Shown here: in pieces, positions 17,959 to 27,332 of the stretch | How positions within the stretch are numbered: position 1 is the stretch's first letter | Layout: every line of letters starts with the position of its first letter | Source of the DNA: an uncultured Lachnospiraceae bacterium | GTDB taxonomy: Bacteria > Bacillota > Clostridia > Lachnospirales > Lachnospiraceae | NCBI GenBank assembly: GCA_903789615.1 | Contig: CAIFEV010000005.1 | Span: 1-64,000, forward strand | DNA length: 64,000 nucleotides | Direction of reading: 5' to 3' | The notes under the pieces: model-generated | Databases searched by the model: none | What the model was told of the DNA's origin: nothing | The model's input: only the letters and a program-made list of their open reading frames with translations | Made by a program: the position numbers and the translations under genes

Positions 17959-18762
17959 CTACTTCTTCATCTGATACGCCTTATCCGCCGGATACCCGCC
18001 CTTCAGTTTCTGCATGGCACGCTGGACGGCGTCTTTGGAGTTCTTCCAGGGGTCGTCGGCGTGCTTGTAGTCGAACTTCTCGATCATCCAGTCGACATCG
18101 CCGGTTACGCGGGACAGATTGTCTTGCATGAGTTTGAAGACGGCATCAAAGAATGCCTGCTGCTCTTTTTCCGGAAGGCAGGTGTGGGCGGCTTCGCAGA
18201 GATCTCCGAAGTGTGGAATGCAGAAGCCCCTGCCGGAGAGGATTTTCTCCCGGAAGGAATCATCTTTCTGCCAGAGGTAGAAAAAGGTCTCGATATAGCG
18301 CTTTTTTGTATCCTCGATCCGGTTGCAGATGAAGCAGGAGCTTTCCTGCGCGCAGGCAAACTGAGCGACGGAATCGGTTCTGGTCCTGCCGGAACCTGCA
18401 GAAGAGGAACCCAAAGCGGATGGCCGGCCTTTCAGGAAAGAAAGATGCCCCTTCTGCGGTGAGACAGTCGTGTGACACTTCATGGCTTCTTCCAGCCCGC
18501 TGCTCACGCGGCGCATGTGGGTGGAAAGGATCCAGGCGCAGCCCAGTGCATTGCCGTAGTCAAACATCATCTTGAAGTGGCGGCGGCAGAAGCCCTCTTT
18601 GTCAGTCATCTCGCGGGTGTCGGGTTTCATGTAGGAGGACGCGCCGCCCAGTGTCAGGTCGAGTGCATCCTGTTCGATCTTTCGCTCCATAAAGCAAAGC
18701 GGGCACTCATCACCGGCATTTACGGCGTCATTCAGCGGAATGGTGTAAATTTTCTCTTTCAT
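17959..18762 (-). CDS. DUF6062 family cysteine-rich protein
   Basis: 267 residues with paired cysteine/histidine motifs: DECPLCFME near residue 20, FCRRHFKMM near 60, SSCFICNRIED around 140 and FCIPHFGDLC around 180. The two CxxC plus C-x2-3-H sets suggest two metal sites, each shared by halves of an internal repeat. This matches the DUF6062 proteins of Clostridia as I recall them; their function is unknown. It follows the HD phosphohydrolase gene by 39 bases and is probably co-transcribed. The Ser/Gly/Arg-rich linker near residue 118 looks disordered. Confidence 0.7.
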   Translation of the reverse strand: MKEKIYTIPLNDAVNAGDECPLCFMERKIEQDALDLTLGGASSYMKPDTREMTDKEGFCRRHFKMMFDYGNALGCAWILSTHMRRVSSGLEEAMKCHTTVSPQKGHLSFLKGRPSALGSSSAGSGRTRTDSVAQFACAQESSCFICNRIEDTKKRYIETFFYLWQKDDSFREKILSGRGFCIPHFGDLCEAAHTCLPEKEQQAFFDAVFKLMQDNLSRVTGDVDWMIEKFDYKHADDPWKNSKDAVQRAMQKLKGGYPADKAYQMKK

Positions 18763-18801
18763 TTCCAGCGCTCCTCTTTAGGATGTACGAATCCGGCTGC
18801 G

Positions 18802-19575
18802 TCAGGTCTGGTGTCTGCTGACAAAACTTTCTACTGCGCCGCGCACCTGCTGCAGGCGCTTGCGGGTTTCCGGATTTTCGCTTTTAAAGTCCAGCATTTG
18901 CCGAAGATACCCCTGGGAGGCAGCCTGGCGGACGCTTTCGGGATATTCAAGCCCGAAAACGAGGGCGATGTGAGCTGCGAGGGCATCGGCCGCCGTCACC
19001 CGGTGCCCAGCTTCAACGGTACGGCAGGCTAGGCAGTCGTCAAGTACGGCATCGGAGATCGGCGAAGTTTTGAACTCTTCCAGCGGGCAGTCGTAGATCT
19101 CTTCAAGCGGAGTTTCGCAGTTCACGCGAAAGATATCGATTTTGTCCGCATCGCGCAGGATCGCTGCGAAGCGGTGCTCTTCCGGCGTCAGGCTGTCCGG
19201 GAGCTCGTAGACATTATGCAGGCGGATGACGGTCTCAAGCATCGGATACCATTCGGGCGGGAAGCCGTAAGCGTCGATTCTGCCTTCGCGAAAAAGAATG
19301 TCAGCGCTCAGTCCGCCATGGTTGACGGACTGAGCGTCGTTAAAGGTATGATAGCGGCGCAGCTGCTCAAAGCGCCCGACGTCGTGCAGCAGGCCTGAGC
19401 CCCACGCAAAGTCGCATTCATCCTGCGTGAGATTAAGGCTGTGCGCGATGGTGTCGGCCAGTGAGGCCACGCGGAAGGTGTGGGCGATCTTCAGTTTAAT
19501 CTTGATGTCCGCTGGGTCGTAGGCAGAAACATAGGTGTTAAAGGCACAGATTGCGTGTTCCCGGTTCAGGCTCAT
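18802..19575 (-). CDS. HD domain phosphohydrolase
   Basis: 257 residues with the metal-binding HD signature in order: AHTFRVASLAD (His near 31), GLLHDVGRFEQ (the HD pair), VNHGGLSADIL, and RDADKIDIFR (the distal Asp). Proteins of this type hydrolyse phosphate esters, commonly of nucleotides or second messengers; the substrate is unknown. The ATG at 19575 has only a weak ribosome site. Near-identical first codons, starting with GTG behind a perfect GGAGGAG, are found 6.1 kb upstream at the end of the M3 peptidase gene, which shows where this gene used to begin. Confidence 0.85.
   Translation of the reverse strand: MSLNREHAICAFNTYVSAYDPADIKIKLKIAHTFRVASLADTIAHSLNLTQDECDFAWGSGLLHDVGRFEQLRRYHTFNDAQSVNHGGLSADILFREGRIDAYGFPPEWYPMLETVIRLHNVYELPDSLTPEEHRFAAILRDADKIDIFRVNCETPLEEIYDCPLEEFKTSPISDAVLDDCLACRTVEAGHRVTAADALAAHIALVFGLEYPESVRQAASQGYLRQMLDFKSENPETRKRLQQVRGAVESFVSRHQT
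19541..19574. repeat. 34-bp direct repeat, copy 1 (first codons of the HD gene)
   Basis: This segment matches 25631-25664 at 32 of 34 positions. It encodes the first 11 codons of the HD protein (SLNREHAICAF). The repeat pair brackets the 6.1-kb block with the two ChW-repeat genes and is read as an insertion scar. Confidence 0.9.
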
Positions 19576-19928
19576 ATTTTACTCACTGTTCTGTTTCTTT
19601 CTACTGGATGGCAAGTTGATACACAATCTGCGCACACAGCTGAAATTCGATATGATCTTCATTTGTCAGTGCTGATTTTAGTGAATGGGAAAGAGTATCT
19701 CCCAAGCTTTTCTCCCACAAAAAAAGTCCCAACCATGGTCCGCAGTACGTTTCCGCCTTATGCGTGGTGGGCTCTTTCATTTATATAATACACCCGGAAT
19801 AAAATATTGCAAGGCTTAATATTATTGCAAAGATAACTCCGGGAATTCAGGATATATAATGGGTTTCTTATTATCTTTTTCATTCACATGATCATTACAA
19901 AATCTCGTTGAAGTTGATCCTCTGAATG
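19576..19928. other. Intergenic region downstream of the GH25 gene
   Basis: Besides the small ORF at 19601-19780, this contains a loose inverted repeat, CCCGGA (near 19791) and TCCGGG (near 19842), around AT-rich sequence with duplicated ATTGCAA words. No poly-T follows it in the needed direction, so I do not call a terminator. Nothing else is seen. Confidence 0.35.
19601..19780 (-). CDS. Small uncharacterised ORF upstream of the HD gene
   Basis: A 59-residue frame (ATG 19780, TAG 19601) with ordinary protein-like composition, including TYCGPWLGLFLWEKSLGDT and EDHIEFQLCAQIVYQ. There is no good ribosome site before the ATG, and I do not recognise a family. It lies inside the inserted block, between the GH25 gene and the HD gene. 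It may be a relic. Confidence 0.3.
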   Translation of the reverse strand: MKEPTTHKAETYCGPWLGLFLWEKSLGDTLSHSLKSALTNEDHIEFQLCAQIVYQLAIQ

Positions 19929-21665
19929 TCAATCTGGTTGTATCGTTTCATAAAACGAATTACCAACAGTCCCCGGAGCTGTTCCCCCTGTAGGAACAAG
20001 CTGAATTTCAATAGCCTCCAAGCGATATGAATACCCTGCCGTTCCAGCCGATTCTCCGTTCTTCGCCCATCCAAGCCAGCCGAAGTTCTGCGCATGTACA
20101 CGATAGTAAATGTCGTAATGCCCGGCCATCTCTCCGGTTAACTGTATTTGAATTGCCTCTAAGCGCAGCGCCTGACCGGAAGTCCCTGACATCTGCCCAT
20201 TTTCTTTCCATTCATTCTCCCAACCAGTATTCTGAATATGCGTACGATATTGAATGCTGCCGGAGTACTTCTGCTCTGGGATGGAAATTCTGATCCCTTC
20301 AAGGCGCAGACTTTCACCTGTAGTTCCGGCTTCTTGTCCATCAAAGGCATTGTTCTGCCACCCAATATTCTGAACATGTACTGTATATGAAACACCTGCA
20401 TGCCGGAATGCGTTTTCTGTGCTTCCTGGCGCTGCTCCTCCCTTGTCCACCAGCTGAATTTCAATGGCTTCAAGGCGATAAGCACATCCTTCTGTACCCG
20501 CCGGCTCTCCGTTTTCAGCCCATCCGAGCCAGCCGAAGTTCTGTGCATGTACACGATAGTAAATATCGTAATGTTCCGCCACATCTCCTGTAAGCTTAAT
20601 CTGAATCGCTTCCAGCCGAAGTGACTGGCCAGCAGTGCCGGAAAGCTGTCCATCTGTTTTCCAACCGTCTTCCCAGCCAATATTCTGTATATGGGTTCGG
20701 TAAGCCACAGAACCGCTGAATGATGAATTAGTAAGATGAATCCTTATCGCCTCGAGGCGCTTTGATTCACCCGTTGTTCCAGCAGATGCTCCATTTTTCA
20801 CCTCTGTCTGATCACCATAATCTTGAACATGAACACAGTAGGAAACACCTGTCTTTATATTATTGTAATCCCTGTTATATGGTTCGGTAAGTTTTACATC
20901 CAGATCAACATTTCCATCTATCCCGGCCACGCTGCCAGTACCGCCATACTGCCAAATATCCCAATCGCCCTCCGGTATCTGATTGCTGTCAGAGTGATTA
21001 CTATTGTAATTATAATATCTTGCGACCCAGCGAATTGCTGAATTGAAGTGAGAAGCCGGATATAATACATTATCAAAATAATCTGTATTTGCGTAAATTC
21101 CGGGCACATACCCAGCTTTCTTAATCATACCCAGCATCAGATCAGCAAGTTCAACAATCTTTTCACCATCTTTATATGGATCAATGCCCGCCTTCTGATA
21201 GACATCTGTAGCTTCTACATCTACGAATACCCCCAGCTGAGGATTCCTGCCCTTAAGTCTCTCAAGCAGATTATTGACCTCGAGAGTCGCTTCTTGTTCA
21301 TTTGTAGCTTCAGAATAGAAATAAACACCATATGGAATACCATTTTCATCACATCCATCCATATTTGTATCAGCATATGCATCGGCCCAGTTTTCGCCAT
21401 GCCCATGTCCGACGCGGATAATGGCAAAGTGTATATCATCACCAGCTACTTTTCCCCAGTCAATATCTCCCTGCCATTTGGAGACATCAATTCCCGTTGT
21501 CGAGGCACATTGGCCATCTCTGTTAAAGAGATATTTCCTGCCGTTGATGTTTCTCCATTCTCCACTGGCACTGCCCGTATCAGCCTGTACAGAAACCGGG
21601 AACATTGCCCCGATAACAAAAAGTGATACTAATAATATGACCAGATAATTGAACAAGCGTTTCAC
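19929..21665 (-). CDS. Exported GH25 lysozyme with six ChW repeats
   Basis: 578 residues. A signal peptide (MKRLFNYLVILLVSLFVIG, cleavage probably after VQA, about residue 28) leads into a short linker and a GH25 muramidase domain (about 57-270). The domain shows TGIDVSKWQGDIDW, FAIIRVGHG, GVYFYSEA, GVFVDVEATD with the catalytic acidic pair, PGIYANTDYF and WDIWQYGG. Six ChW repeats follow, each about 50 residues, ending in G-SLRLEAIQI-type motifs and arranged as two sets of three (HVQ-, THIQ- and VHAQNFGWLGW-type). ChW repeats are thought to bind the clostridial surface. It starts with GTG behind GGGGTGG, 20 bases after the metallophosphoesterase gene. It probably remodels peptidoglycan. Confidence 0.92.
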   Translation of the reverse strand: MKRLFNYLVILLVSLFVIGAMFPVSVQADTGSASGEWRNINGRKYLFNRDGQCASTTGIDVSKWQGDIDWGKVAGDDIHFAIIRVGHGHGENWADAYADTNMDGCDENGIPYGVYFYSEATNEQEATLEVNNLLERLKGRNPQLGVFVDVEATDVYQKAGIDPYKDGEKIVELADLMLGMIKKAGYVPGIYANTDYFDNVLYPASHFNSAIRWVARYYNYNSNHSDSNQIPEGDWDIWQYGGTGSVAGIDGNVDLDVKLTEPYNRDYNNIKTGVSYCVHVQDYGDQTEVKNGASAGTTGESKRLEAIRIHLTNSSFSGSVAYRTHIQNIGWEDGWKTDGQLSGTAGQSLRLEAIQIKLTGDVAEHYDIYYRVHAQNFGWLGWAENGEPAGTEGCAYRLEAIEIQLVDKGGAAPGSTENAFRHAGVSYTVHVQNIGWQNNAFDGQEAGTTGESLRLEGIRISIPEQKYSGSIQYRTHIQNTGWENEWKENGQMSGTSGQALRLEAIQIQLTGEMAGHYDIYYRVHAQNFGWLGWAKNGESAGTAGYSYRLEAIEIQLVPTGGTAPGTVGNSFYETIQPD

Positions 21666-21685
21666 TAACTTACCACCCCGATTTA

Positions 21686-24600
21686 TTATTTATCTACAAC
21701 AATCTCCGACCATGCTTCCTTATCAACGACTGTCTCCTCCCAGGCCGGCTTATCGACAATCTGCTCGTCATAAGCTGCCTGATCGGTGATCGTTTCATCC
21801 CATGCATCCTTATCTACAATAGTCCTTGTCTCAGTCGTGATCGGGTACTGAATCTGATCGAAGAATGTATTCATGTCCCAATTTTTATAGCCCTGTTCGG
21901 CAATGGAAGCTTCCCATGCCTTTAGATCATCGTCACCTGGAGTACCGTCATCATTTGCCGTGACCCATTCGCCGTTAATCTTAACCGATTTAAACTGCCG
22001 CTTGTACTGAGACTTTTCAGAGCTGTTATCGCCAGCGGGCCAGTAGGTAGTTAGTCCTATCGAGCCATCTGGTGCTGCATCTGTTTCGTCACTCCCCGGT
22101 ACCATGATTATTTTGCCCGGATGGGATATTGTTTCCGTGTGGGTTACAGCATCATGATGTTCGATATGCGTTTCGGCATCGTGATGAACCGTTTTGTAAG
22201 TTGTATCATGGTACTCGACATGAGTCTCTGCTGGATGATTTATCGTTTTATATTTTACAAATGCTTCTGTTGCAGACTCAGGTTCAGCGGTTCCCTTCTT
22301 TACAAGCTGAATCTGAATAGCTTCAACGCGATACGAATGTCCTTCCGTGCCGGCTGACTCCCCGTTTTTTGTCCATCCCATCCAGCCAAGATCCTGGGCA
22401 TGAACCCGGTAGTAAACATCGTAGTGATCCGCAATTTCGCCTGTCAGTTTAATCTGAACTGCTTCGAGTCGCAAGGATTGGCCAGGTAAGCCGGACAACT
22501 GTCCGTTTTCTTTCCAGTCATTTTCCCAGCCAAGGTTCTGGATATGGGTGCGGTATCGTATATTTCCAGAATATTCCTGATTTGGCAGAAAAATCCTGAT
22601 TCCCTCCAGTCTTAGACTCTTGCCTTCTGTTCCAGCCATCCCGCCGTCATAGATATTTTCCTGCCAGCCGTAATTCTGCACATATGTCGTGTAAGATACG
22701 CCGCGATGCGGGAATGCATTTTCTGTATTTCCAGGTGCCGAACTGTTCTTGGCCACCAATTTAATCTGGATGGATTCCAGGCGATAGGAATAGCCAGCCG
22801 TTCCAGCTGCTTCTCCGTTCTTTGCCCATCCGAGCCAGCCGAAGTTTTGAGCATGCACGCGGTAGTAAATATCGTAGTGCTCTGACATCTCTCCTGTCAA
22901 TCGAATCTGGATTGCCTCCAGGCGTAGAGACTGACCAGAAGTTCCGGACATTGCTCCGTTTTCTTTCCAATCTTTTTCCCAGCCAATATTCTGAATGTGC
23001 GTGCGATATTGGATACTGCCAGAATATTTTTGCTCAGGCAGAGAAATTATGATTCCTTCGAGGCGCAGGCCTTTACCGGTTGTTCCGGCTTCTCCACCAT
23101 CAAATGCATTCGTCTGCCATCCAAGATTCTGTACATGCGCTGTATACGAAACATCTGGATGCCGGAAAGCATTTGCTGTGTCTCCGGGCGCTGCTTTTCC
23201 CTTGTCCACAAGCTGAATCTGGATAGCCTCAAGGCGATAAGCACACCCTTCCGTACCTGCTGATTCTCCATTCTTTGCCCATCCGAGCCACCCAAAGTTT
23301 TGAGCATGTACACGGTAGTAAATATCGTAATGTTCGGCTATCTCCCCGGTCAACTGTATCTGAATCGCTTCCAGGCGGAGAGACTGTCCAGTAGTCCCGG
23401 ACATCTGTCCATTTTCTTTCCAGTCACTCTCCCAGCCAATATTCTGGATATGAGTACGATATTGTACGCTTCCGGAATACTTCTGATTTGGCAGAGAAAT
23501 CTTGATACCTTCAAGCCGCAAGCTTTCGCCAGTTGTTCCGGACTGCATACCATCAACCGCACTACTCTGCCATCCAATATTCTGCACATGCGTTGAATAG
23601 GAGATGTCAGTATTAGAGAATGCATTGCTTACGTCTTTCAGCTCGAATCCTGCCGTATCCGGATTTGCTAAATCTACACCATATATATGTAGATTTCTCC
23701 CGCTGCTGGCCGGAAGAGCCCCGGAGAGATCCAACGCCTTTGATGGATCCGCTGCAAGGAGAAGCGAAACAGATCCGTCGGCATTTCGAGCAATCTGCCA
23801 CTGTTGAAGATCGGATCCGGTATAGGTACGCTGTGAAACATTCGCATTATCACTCGCACTGTCTGCAGTCAGTGCGCATGAAAGCCCTGATGAATACGTT
23901 TTGATTGCATAGATTCTATCGCTTATCTTCTCGAAATTAAAAGCCTCTTTCATCCCTCCATTATTTGTATTCTCAATTTCAACATTGGCTCCATTTTTAG
24001 AGCTGTTTCCACTTACAGACGCGGAGAAATCGGTATTGGAATATACAGAAATCAAGTGATTCCCATCTCCGCCATTCCAGGTGAGTATGCCATCTTTCAT
24101 ATAGGCATTTTCATATCCATTCCAACCGGATCCTGTATAATGATAATCGATGCCGTTGAATGCATTCTCCCAGCGCCATATCCCCGTACTTTCCAGCACG
24201 AAAGAATTCTTGTAAATCTCGTCAAGTGAGTTTTCAGTAATATAATAATTTCTGTCCTGACCTATATGAATTTCAGTAGCTCCGCGCTGCCTTCCGGCCC
24301 TTTCTGGAAACATCTTGTCCCAGTCGTAACAGGAATATTCGATCGACTTGCCATAAATGCAGTCAATTCCGTCGTACTTCATCCACACATCGTTGGCATG
24401 ATCATGCCCAAAAGACATGACCCGTGTGCTTTCCAGTGAACGTACTCTGTTCCACAGCGGATCAGAATGACGTGAGCTGCATACATCCTCAGGATGGGTG
24501 CCATACTTTACGGATCCGTCCCCGCTTGAAAAAGCATCCTGAATAGCATTGAGCGGAATGTGATAATAAAGATATGTACTCAGATCTGAAGGCGCGAGGC

Positions 24601-25420
24601 CATTTGCCGCGGCGACACTTCGTATCTCATCTTCGTACCAGTCAACCTGACTGTCATAAATGTAATCATAATCAGCGTCATAGATCGTATTGCTTCCCGA
24701 ATCGAGCCCTATGATCATCGAATTCAGAGAACCATCATGGTTATATAACTTATAACTTCCATACATATATTCCGGCGCGCCGAGGAAATCTCCAGAGTCT
24801 GACGGATAAAAGGGATTATATCGATCATAAAACAACAGGGAATTCGCCTGGCGTAAATTGCTATAGATAAAATCGCGGCAATTTTCGCCCATATATCCAT
24901 CTGCAAAGTGATGATCATGATTGCCAAACAGGTAAATCCACGGCACATCAACTTTATTCATCATGCTTACAAGAGCCTGCAGCGCGCGTTTATTGCCGCT
25001 TATTGTGTTGAAATCACCACCGTAGATAATGTCTCCGGTCATGACAATAATATCAGGCCTCGTCTTCTCAATCAGCCTGTAAACCGCGAGGATTTCCTGT
25101 CTGTCAGAATTCGTAAGATCACGACCATTGCCCCAGCCATTGTTCTGATCGTACCCTGTAAGATGTACATCGGTAATCTGGAGAATTTTAAATTCAGAGT
25201 CATCGTTCTTATCAATTCTGTAACGGCCATCAGAATCCATCCTGTACGAAACAGAGCCATTGTTTAAATTCTGAAAATGGCTGATATATTCATCAAGATA
25301 GGGCCTCGCATCGGATGCCCGGACAATTTCACCCGATATAACAAATGCCGAAAACACCGCGATAAAAACAGATAATAGAACACTCAATATCTGCAATGCA
25401 GTTTTCACCCTTTTGCTCAT
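21686..25420 (-). CDS. Giant exported metallophosphoesterase with lectin-like domain, nine ChW repeats and a repetitive tail
   Basis: 1244 residues. After a signal or anchor segment (about 8-33) comes a calcineurin-like phosphoesterase domain (about 70-400): ILQITDVHLTG, VMTGDIIYGGD, YLFGNHDHHF and MSFGHDHANDVW give the metal ligands. A ricin-type beta-trefoil-like region follows (about 440-590, with QQWQIARNADG and KALDLSG). Then come nine ChW repeats as three sets of three (about 605-1060), a His-rich repeat region (HHDAETH, EHHDAVTH) and four or five copies of a DKxAWxExIVDK-type unit at the C-terminus. No LPxTG motif is seen. It should be wall-bound through the ChW repeats and act on an extracellular phosphoester; the substrate is unknown. 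It leads the GH25 gene. Confidence 0.9.
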   Translation of the reverse strand: MSKRVKTALQILSVLLSVFIAVFSAFVISGEIVRASDARPYLDEYISHFQNLNNGSVSYRMDSDGRYRIDKNDDSEFKILQITDVHLTGYDQNNGWGNGRDLTNSDRQEILAVYRLIEKTRPDIIVMTGDIIYGGDFNTISGNKRALQALVSMMNKVDVPWIYLFGNHDHHFADGYMGENCRDFIYSNLRQANSLLFYDRYNPFYPSDSGDFLGAPEYMYGSYKLYNHDGSLNSMIIGLDSGSNTIYDADYDYIYDSQVDWYEDEIRSVAAANGLAPSDLSTYLYYHIPLNAIQDAFSSGDGSVKYGTHPEDVCSSRHSDPLWNRVRSLESTRVMSFGHDHANDVWMKYDGIDCIYGKSIEYSCYDWDKMFPERAGRQRGATEIHIGQDRNYYITENSLDEIYKNSFVLESTGIWRWENAFNGIDYHYTGSGWNGYENAYMKDGILTWNGGDGNHLISVYSNTDFSASVSGNSSKNGANVEIENTNNGGMKEAFNFEKISDRIYAIKTYSSGLSCALTADSASDNANVSQRTYTGSDLQQWQIARNADGSVSLLLAADPSKALDLSGALPASSGRNLHIYGVDLANPDTAGFELKDVSNAFSNTDISYSTHVQNIGWQSSAVDGMQSGTTGESLRLEGIKISLPNQKYSGSVQYRTHIQNIGWESDWKENGQMSGTTGQSLRLEAIQIQLTGEIAEHYDIYYRVHAQNFGWLGWAKNGESAGTEGCAYRLEAIQIQLVDKGKAAPGDTANAFRHPDVSYTAHVQNLGWQTNAFDGGEAGTTGKGLRLEGIIISLPEQKYSGSIQYRTHIQNIGWEKDWKENGAMSGTSGQSLRLEAIQIRLTGEMSEHYDIYYRVHAQNFGWLGWAKNGEAAGTAGYSYRLESIQIKLVAKNSSAPGNTENAFPHRGVSYTTYVQNYGWQENIYDGGMAGTEGKSLRLEGIRIFLPNQEYSGNIRYRTHIQNLGWENDWKENGQLSGLPGQSLRLEAVQIKLTGEIADHYDVYYRVHAQDLGWMGWTKNGESAGTEGHSYRVEAIQIQLVKKGTAEPESATEAFVKYKTINHPAETHVEYHDTTYKTVHHDAETHIEHHDAVTHTETISHPGKIIMVPGSDETDAAPDGSIGLTTYWPAGDNSSEKSQYKRQFKSVKINGEWVTANDDGTPGDDDLKAWEASIAEQGYKNWDMNTFFDQIQYPITTETRTIVDKDAWDETITDQAAYDEQIVDKPAWEETVVDKEAWSEIVVDK

Positions 25421-25630
25421 GTTTTATCCCCCCACCAGGACACATCGATAGGTGTCCCTTTTTCGACAAAGTGCACGGATTATCTGCTTCGAATCTCGAT
25501 TTCTAAAAAGATTTTATCATACAAAAATAAACCGAGATGACTGAATTGCACATAAAATCAGTCTTCCCGGTTATATTTTCAGCTTTTTCAAGTTTAATTC
25601 GTACGTTTTTTATGTGGAAGCAGTCTTGTA
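25421..25630. promoter_or_regulatory. Leader and probable promoter region of the ChW gene pair
   Basis: The minus strand carries GATAAAAT near 25515-25522 as a possible -10. A 6-bp hairpin (GGACAC, loop CTATCGAT, GTGTCC) sits at about 25439-25458 just before GGTGGGGGG and the ATG at 25420. No convincing -35 is present. The hairpin is too close to the ribosome site to be a terminator; it might modulate translation. Confidence 0.35.
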
Positions 25631-25664
25631 AAGGCGCGGATTGCGTGTTCCCGGTTCAGGCTCA
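25631..25664. repeat. 34-bp direct repeat, copy 2 (orphan HD gene start)
   Basis: This near-copy of 19541-19574 lies directly after the M3 peptidase. The peptidase stop overlaps a GTG (GTGAGCCTG), and the next codons spell SLNREHAIRAF before the similarity to the HD gene ends. The peptidase C-terminus supplies a GGAGGAG ribosome site for that GTG. This looks like the original 5' end of the HD gene, left behind. Confidence 0.85.
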
Positions 25665-27332
25665 CAGCTTCTCCTCCAGCTTCCGGGCGACGTACTTCAG
25701 GCACCCGTCTTCGAACGGGTTGGCAAGGCCCACCTGTTTCATAAGGCCGTCAAAGAAGTCGGAGGCGGACAGGCGGCAGAGTTTCAGGTAGCTGTCCCAG
25801 GCGGCCTTGTAGTCCTTGTCCATCCAGACCTTGTACTGAAGGGCGTTAGTGCCGGCGATGCAGTAGTCGATGTAGTAGAGCGGGCAGTCGTAGATGTGGT
25901 GCTGTTTCTGCCAGAAGCCGCCGCGCTCGTAGTACGCGTTTTCGGTGTAGTCAATGTGCGGTTTGTACTGCCGCTCCAGGTCACGCCAGACCTGGTTGCG
26001 CGCCGCGGGCGTCAGGCCGGGGTCGGCGTAGACGATGTCCTGGAATTCATCCACCATGGTCCCGTACGGGATGAACAGGATGGCGTCCATGAAGTGCATC
26101 TTCACATAGTCCGCTGCCCTGTCCCCGAAGATCAGATTCATCCAGGGCTCGGTGAAGAATTCCATGGACATGGAGTGCGTCTCGGCCGTCTCCATGGTGA
26201 TGTCGGCGTGCTCGCGGATCGGGTCATCTGCCACCAGCCATCCCTGGAATGCGTGGCCGCACTCGTGGGTGATGACGTCCGCGTCACCGCTGGTGCCGTT
26301 GAAGTTGGCGAAGATGAACGGCGCCTTGTAGTCCGGCAGATAGGTCATGTAGCCGCCGGTCTTCTTGGTCTTGCGTCCGAGGACATCAAAGAGCTCATTG
26401 TCGCACATGAAGTTCATGAACCGGCCGGTCTCGGGGGAAAGTTCCCTGTACATCTTTCTGCCGGCTTCAAGGATCTGCTCCGGAGTCCCGACAGGCGCCG
26501 GATTGCCATCTCTCAGGTAGACGCCTTCGTCGATATAGGTGAGATGGGGAAGCCCCAGCTCCCGCCGGCGCATTTCCGTGATCTTCTCTGCAAAGGGCAC
26601 CCAGTCTTTCTTGACCTGGCGGCGGAATTCTTTGATATCCTCGCGGGTATAGCAGTTGCGCATCATGCGGGCGTAACCTAAAGGCAGATAGGTTTCATAT
26701 CCCATCTTCTGCCCCTGTGTGGTGCGGTTTCTGACCAGCCGGTCGTAGATATCGTCGAACTCTTCCGCGTGAGAGGCAAAAAACGCGGAGTATTTCTTCC
26801 AAGCTTCTGCCCGCAGCTTTCTGTCGGCGCTGTGCAGATACGGGCTCATCAGTGAGAGGTTGAGCGTTTCGCCGTTCCAGTCGATTTTCGCTGTCGCAAG
26901 GATTTTGTTGTACTGATCCATCAGCGCGTTTTCTTCCTGCATCAGCGGGATCAGCTTTTCTTCCATGCTCTTCATGGCGAGTTCGATGTTTTTAAATGCC
27001 ACGCTGCCGATGCGCTCCTCCAGGTACGGGCGGAAACGTGACTCGTACATCTTCCTCTGGAAAGCCACCACCAGGTTCTGGAAGACCGGACGGTTCTCAT
27101 CGTAGAATTTCTGTTCCTGCGCATAGAACGGGTCGGTCATGTCGATGTCGTGGCGGATCTCGGCAAGAGTCATCTGTGTCTGGATATGATCGGTCAGTTT
27201 CGTAAACCGGCCGTGCAGGTCAAACTGCTCCTCACCGGATGCTGCGGTGTCAAAGTCTGATATCAGAGCCGCAAAGTCCTTTTTTACCTGTTCAAAGTCG
27301 ACGCGGCTGTAGGGCATATCTGAAAACTTCAC
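25662..27332 (-). CDS. M3 family oligoendopeptidase (PepF-like)
   Basis: 556 residues, the usual length for M3B oligopeptidases. The zinc motif is VITHECGHAFQGW near residue 350 (HExxH), followed by a distal Glu in the METAETHSMSMEF segment; the aromatic, Tyr/Gly-rich C-terminal region is also typical. It is cytosolic (no signal) and cuts short peptides. The GTG start at 27332 overlaps the stop of the 91-aa gene (GTGA), so the two are coupled. Its own stop overlaps the orphan GTG start of the displaced HD gene, which indicates a former four-gene operon. Confidence 0.9.
   Translation of the reverse strand: MKFSDMPYSRVDFEQVKKDFAALISDFDTAASGEEQFDLHGRFTKLTDHIQTQMTLAEIRHDIDMTDPFYAQEQKFYDENRPVFQNLVVAFQRKMYESRFRPYLEERIGSVAFKNIELAMKSMEEKLIPLMQEENALMDQYNKILATAKIDWNGETLNLSLMSPYLHSADRKLRAEAWKKYSAFFASHAEEFDDIYDRLVRNRTTQGQKMGYETYLPLGYARMMRNCYTREDIKEFRRQVKKDWVPFAEKITEMRRRELGLPHLTYIDEGVYLRDGNPAPVGTPEQILEAGRKMYRELSPETGRFMNFMCDNELFDVLGRKTKKTGGYMTYLPDYKAPFIFANFNGTSGDADVITHECGHAFQGWLVADDPIREHADITMETAETHSMSMEFFTEPWMNLIFGDRAADYVKMHFMDAILFIPYGTMVDEFQDIVYADPGLTPAARNQVWRDLERQYKPHIDYTENAYYERGGFWQKQHHIYDCPLYYIDYCIAGTNALQYKVWMDKDYKAAWDSYLKLCRLSASDFFDGLMKQVGLANPFEDGCLKYVARKLEEKL

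Noticed and set aside
19576-25630. The ChW block as a standard transposon
   Set aside because: No transposase, integrase or terminal inverted repeats are visible inside; only the bounding direct repeat supports insertion.
25641-26681. 346-codon plus-strand ORF over the M3 peptidase
   Set aside because: Shadow of the HExxH peptidase; composition Val/Gly-rich with no domain.
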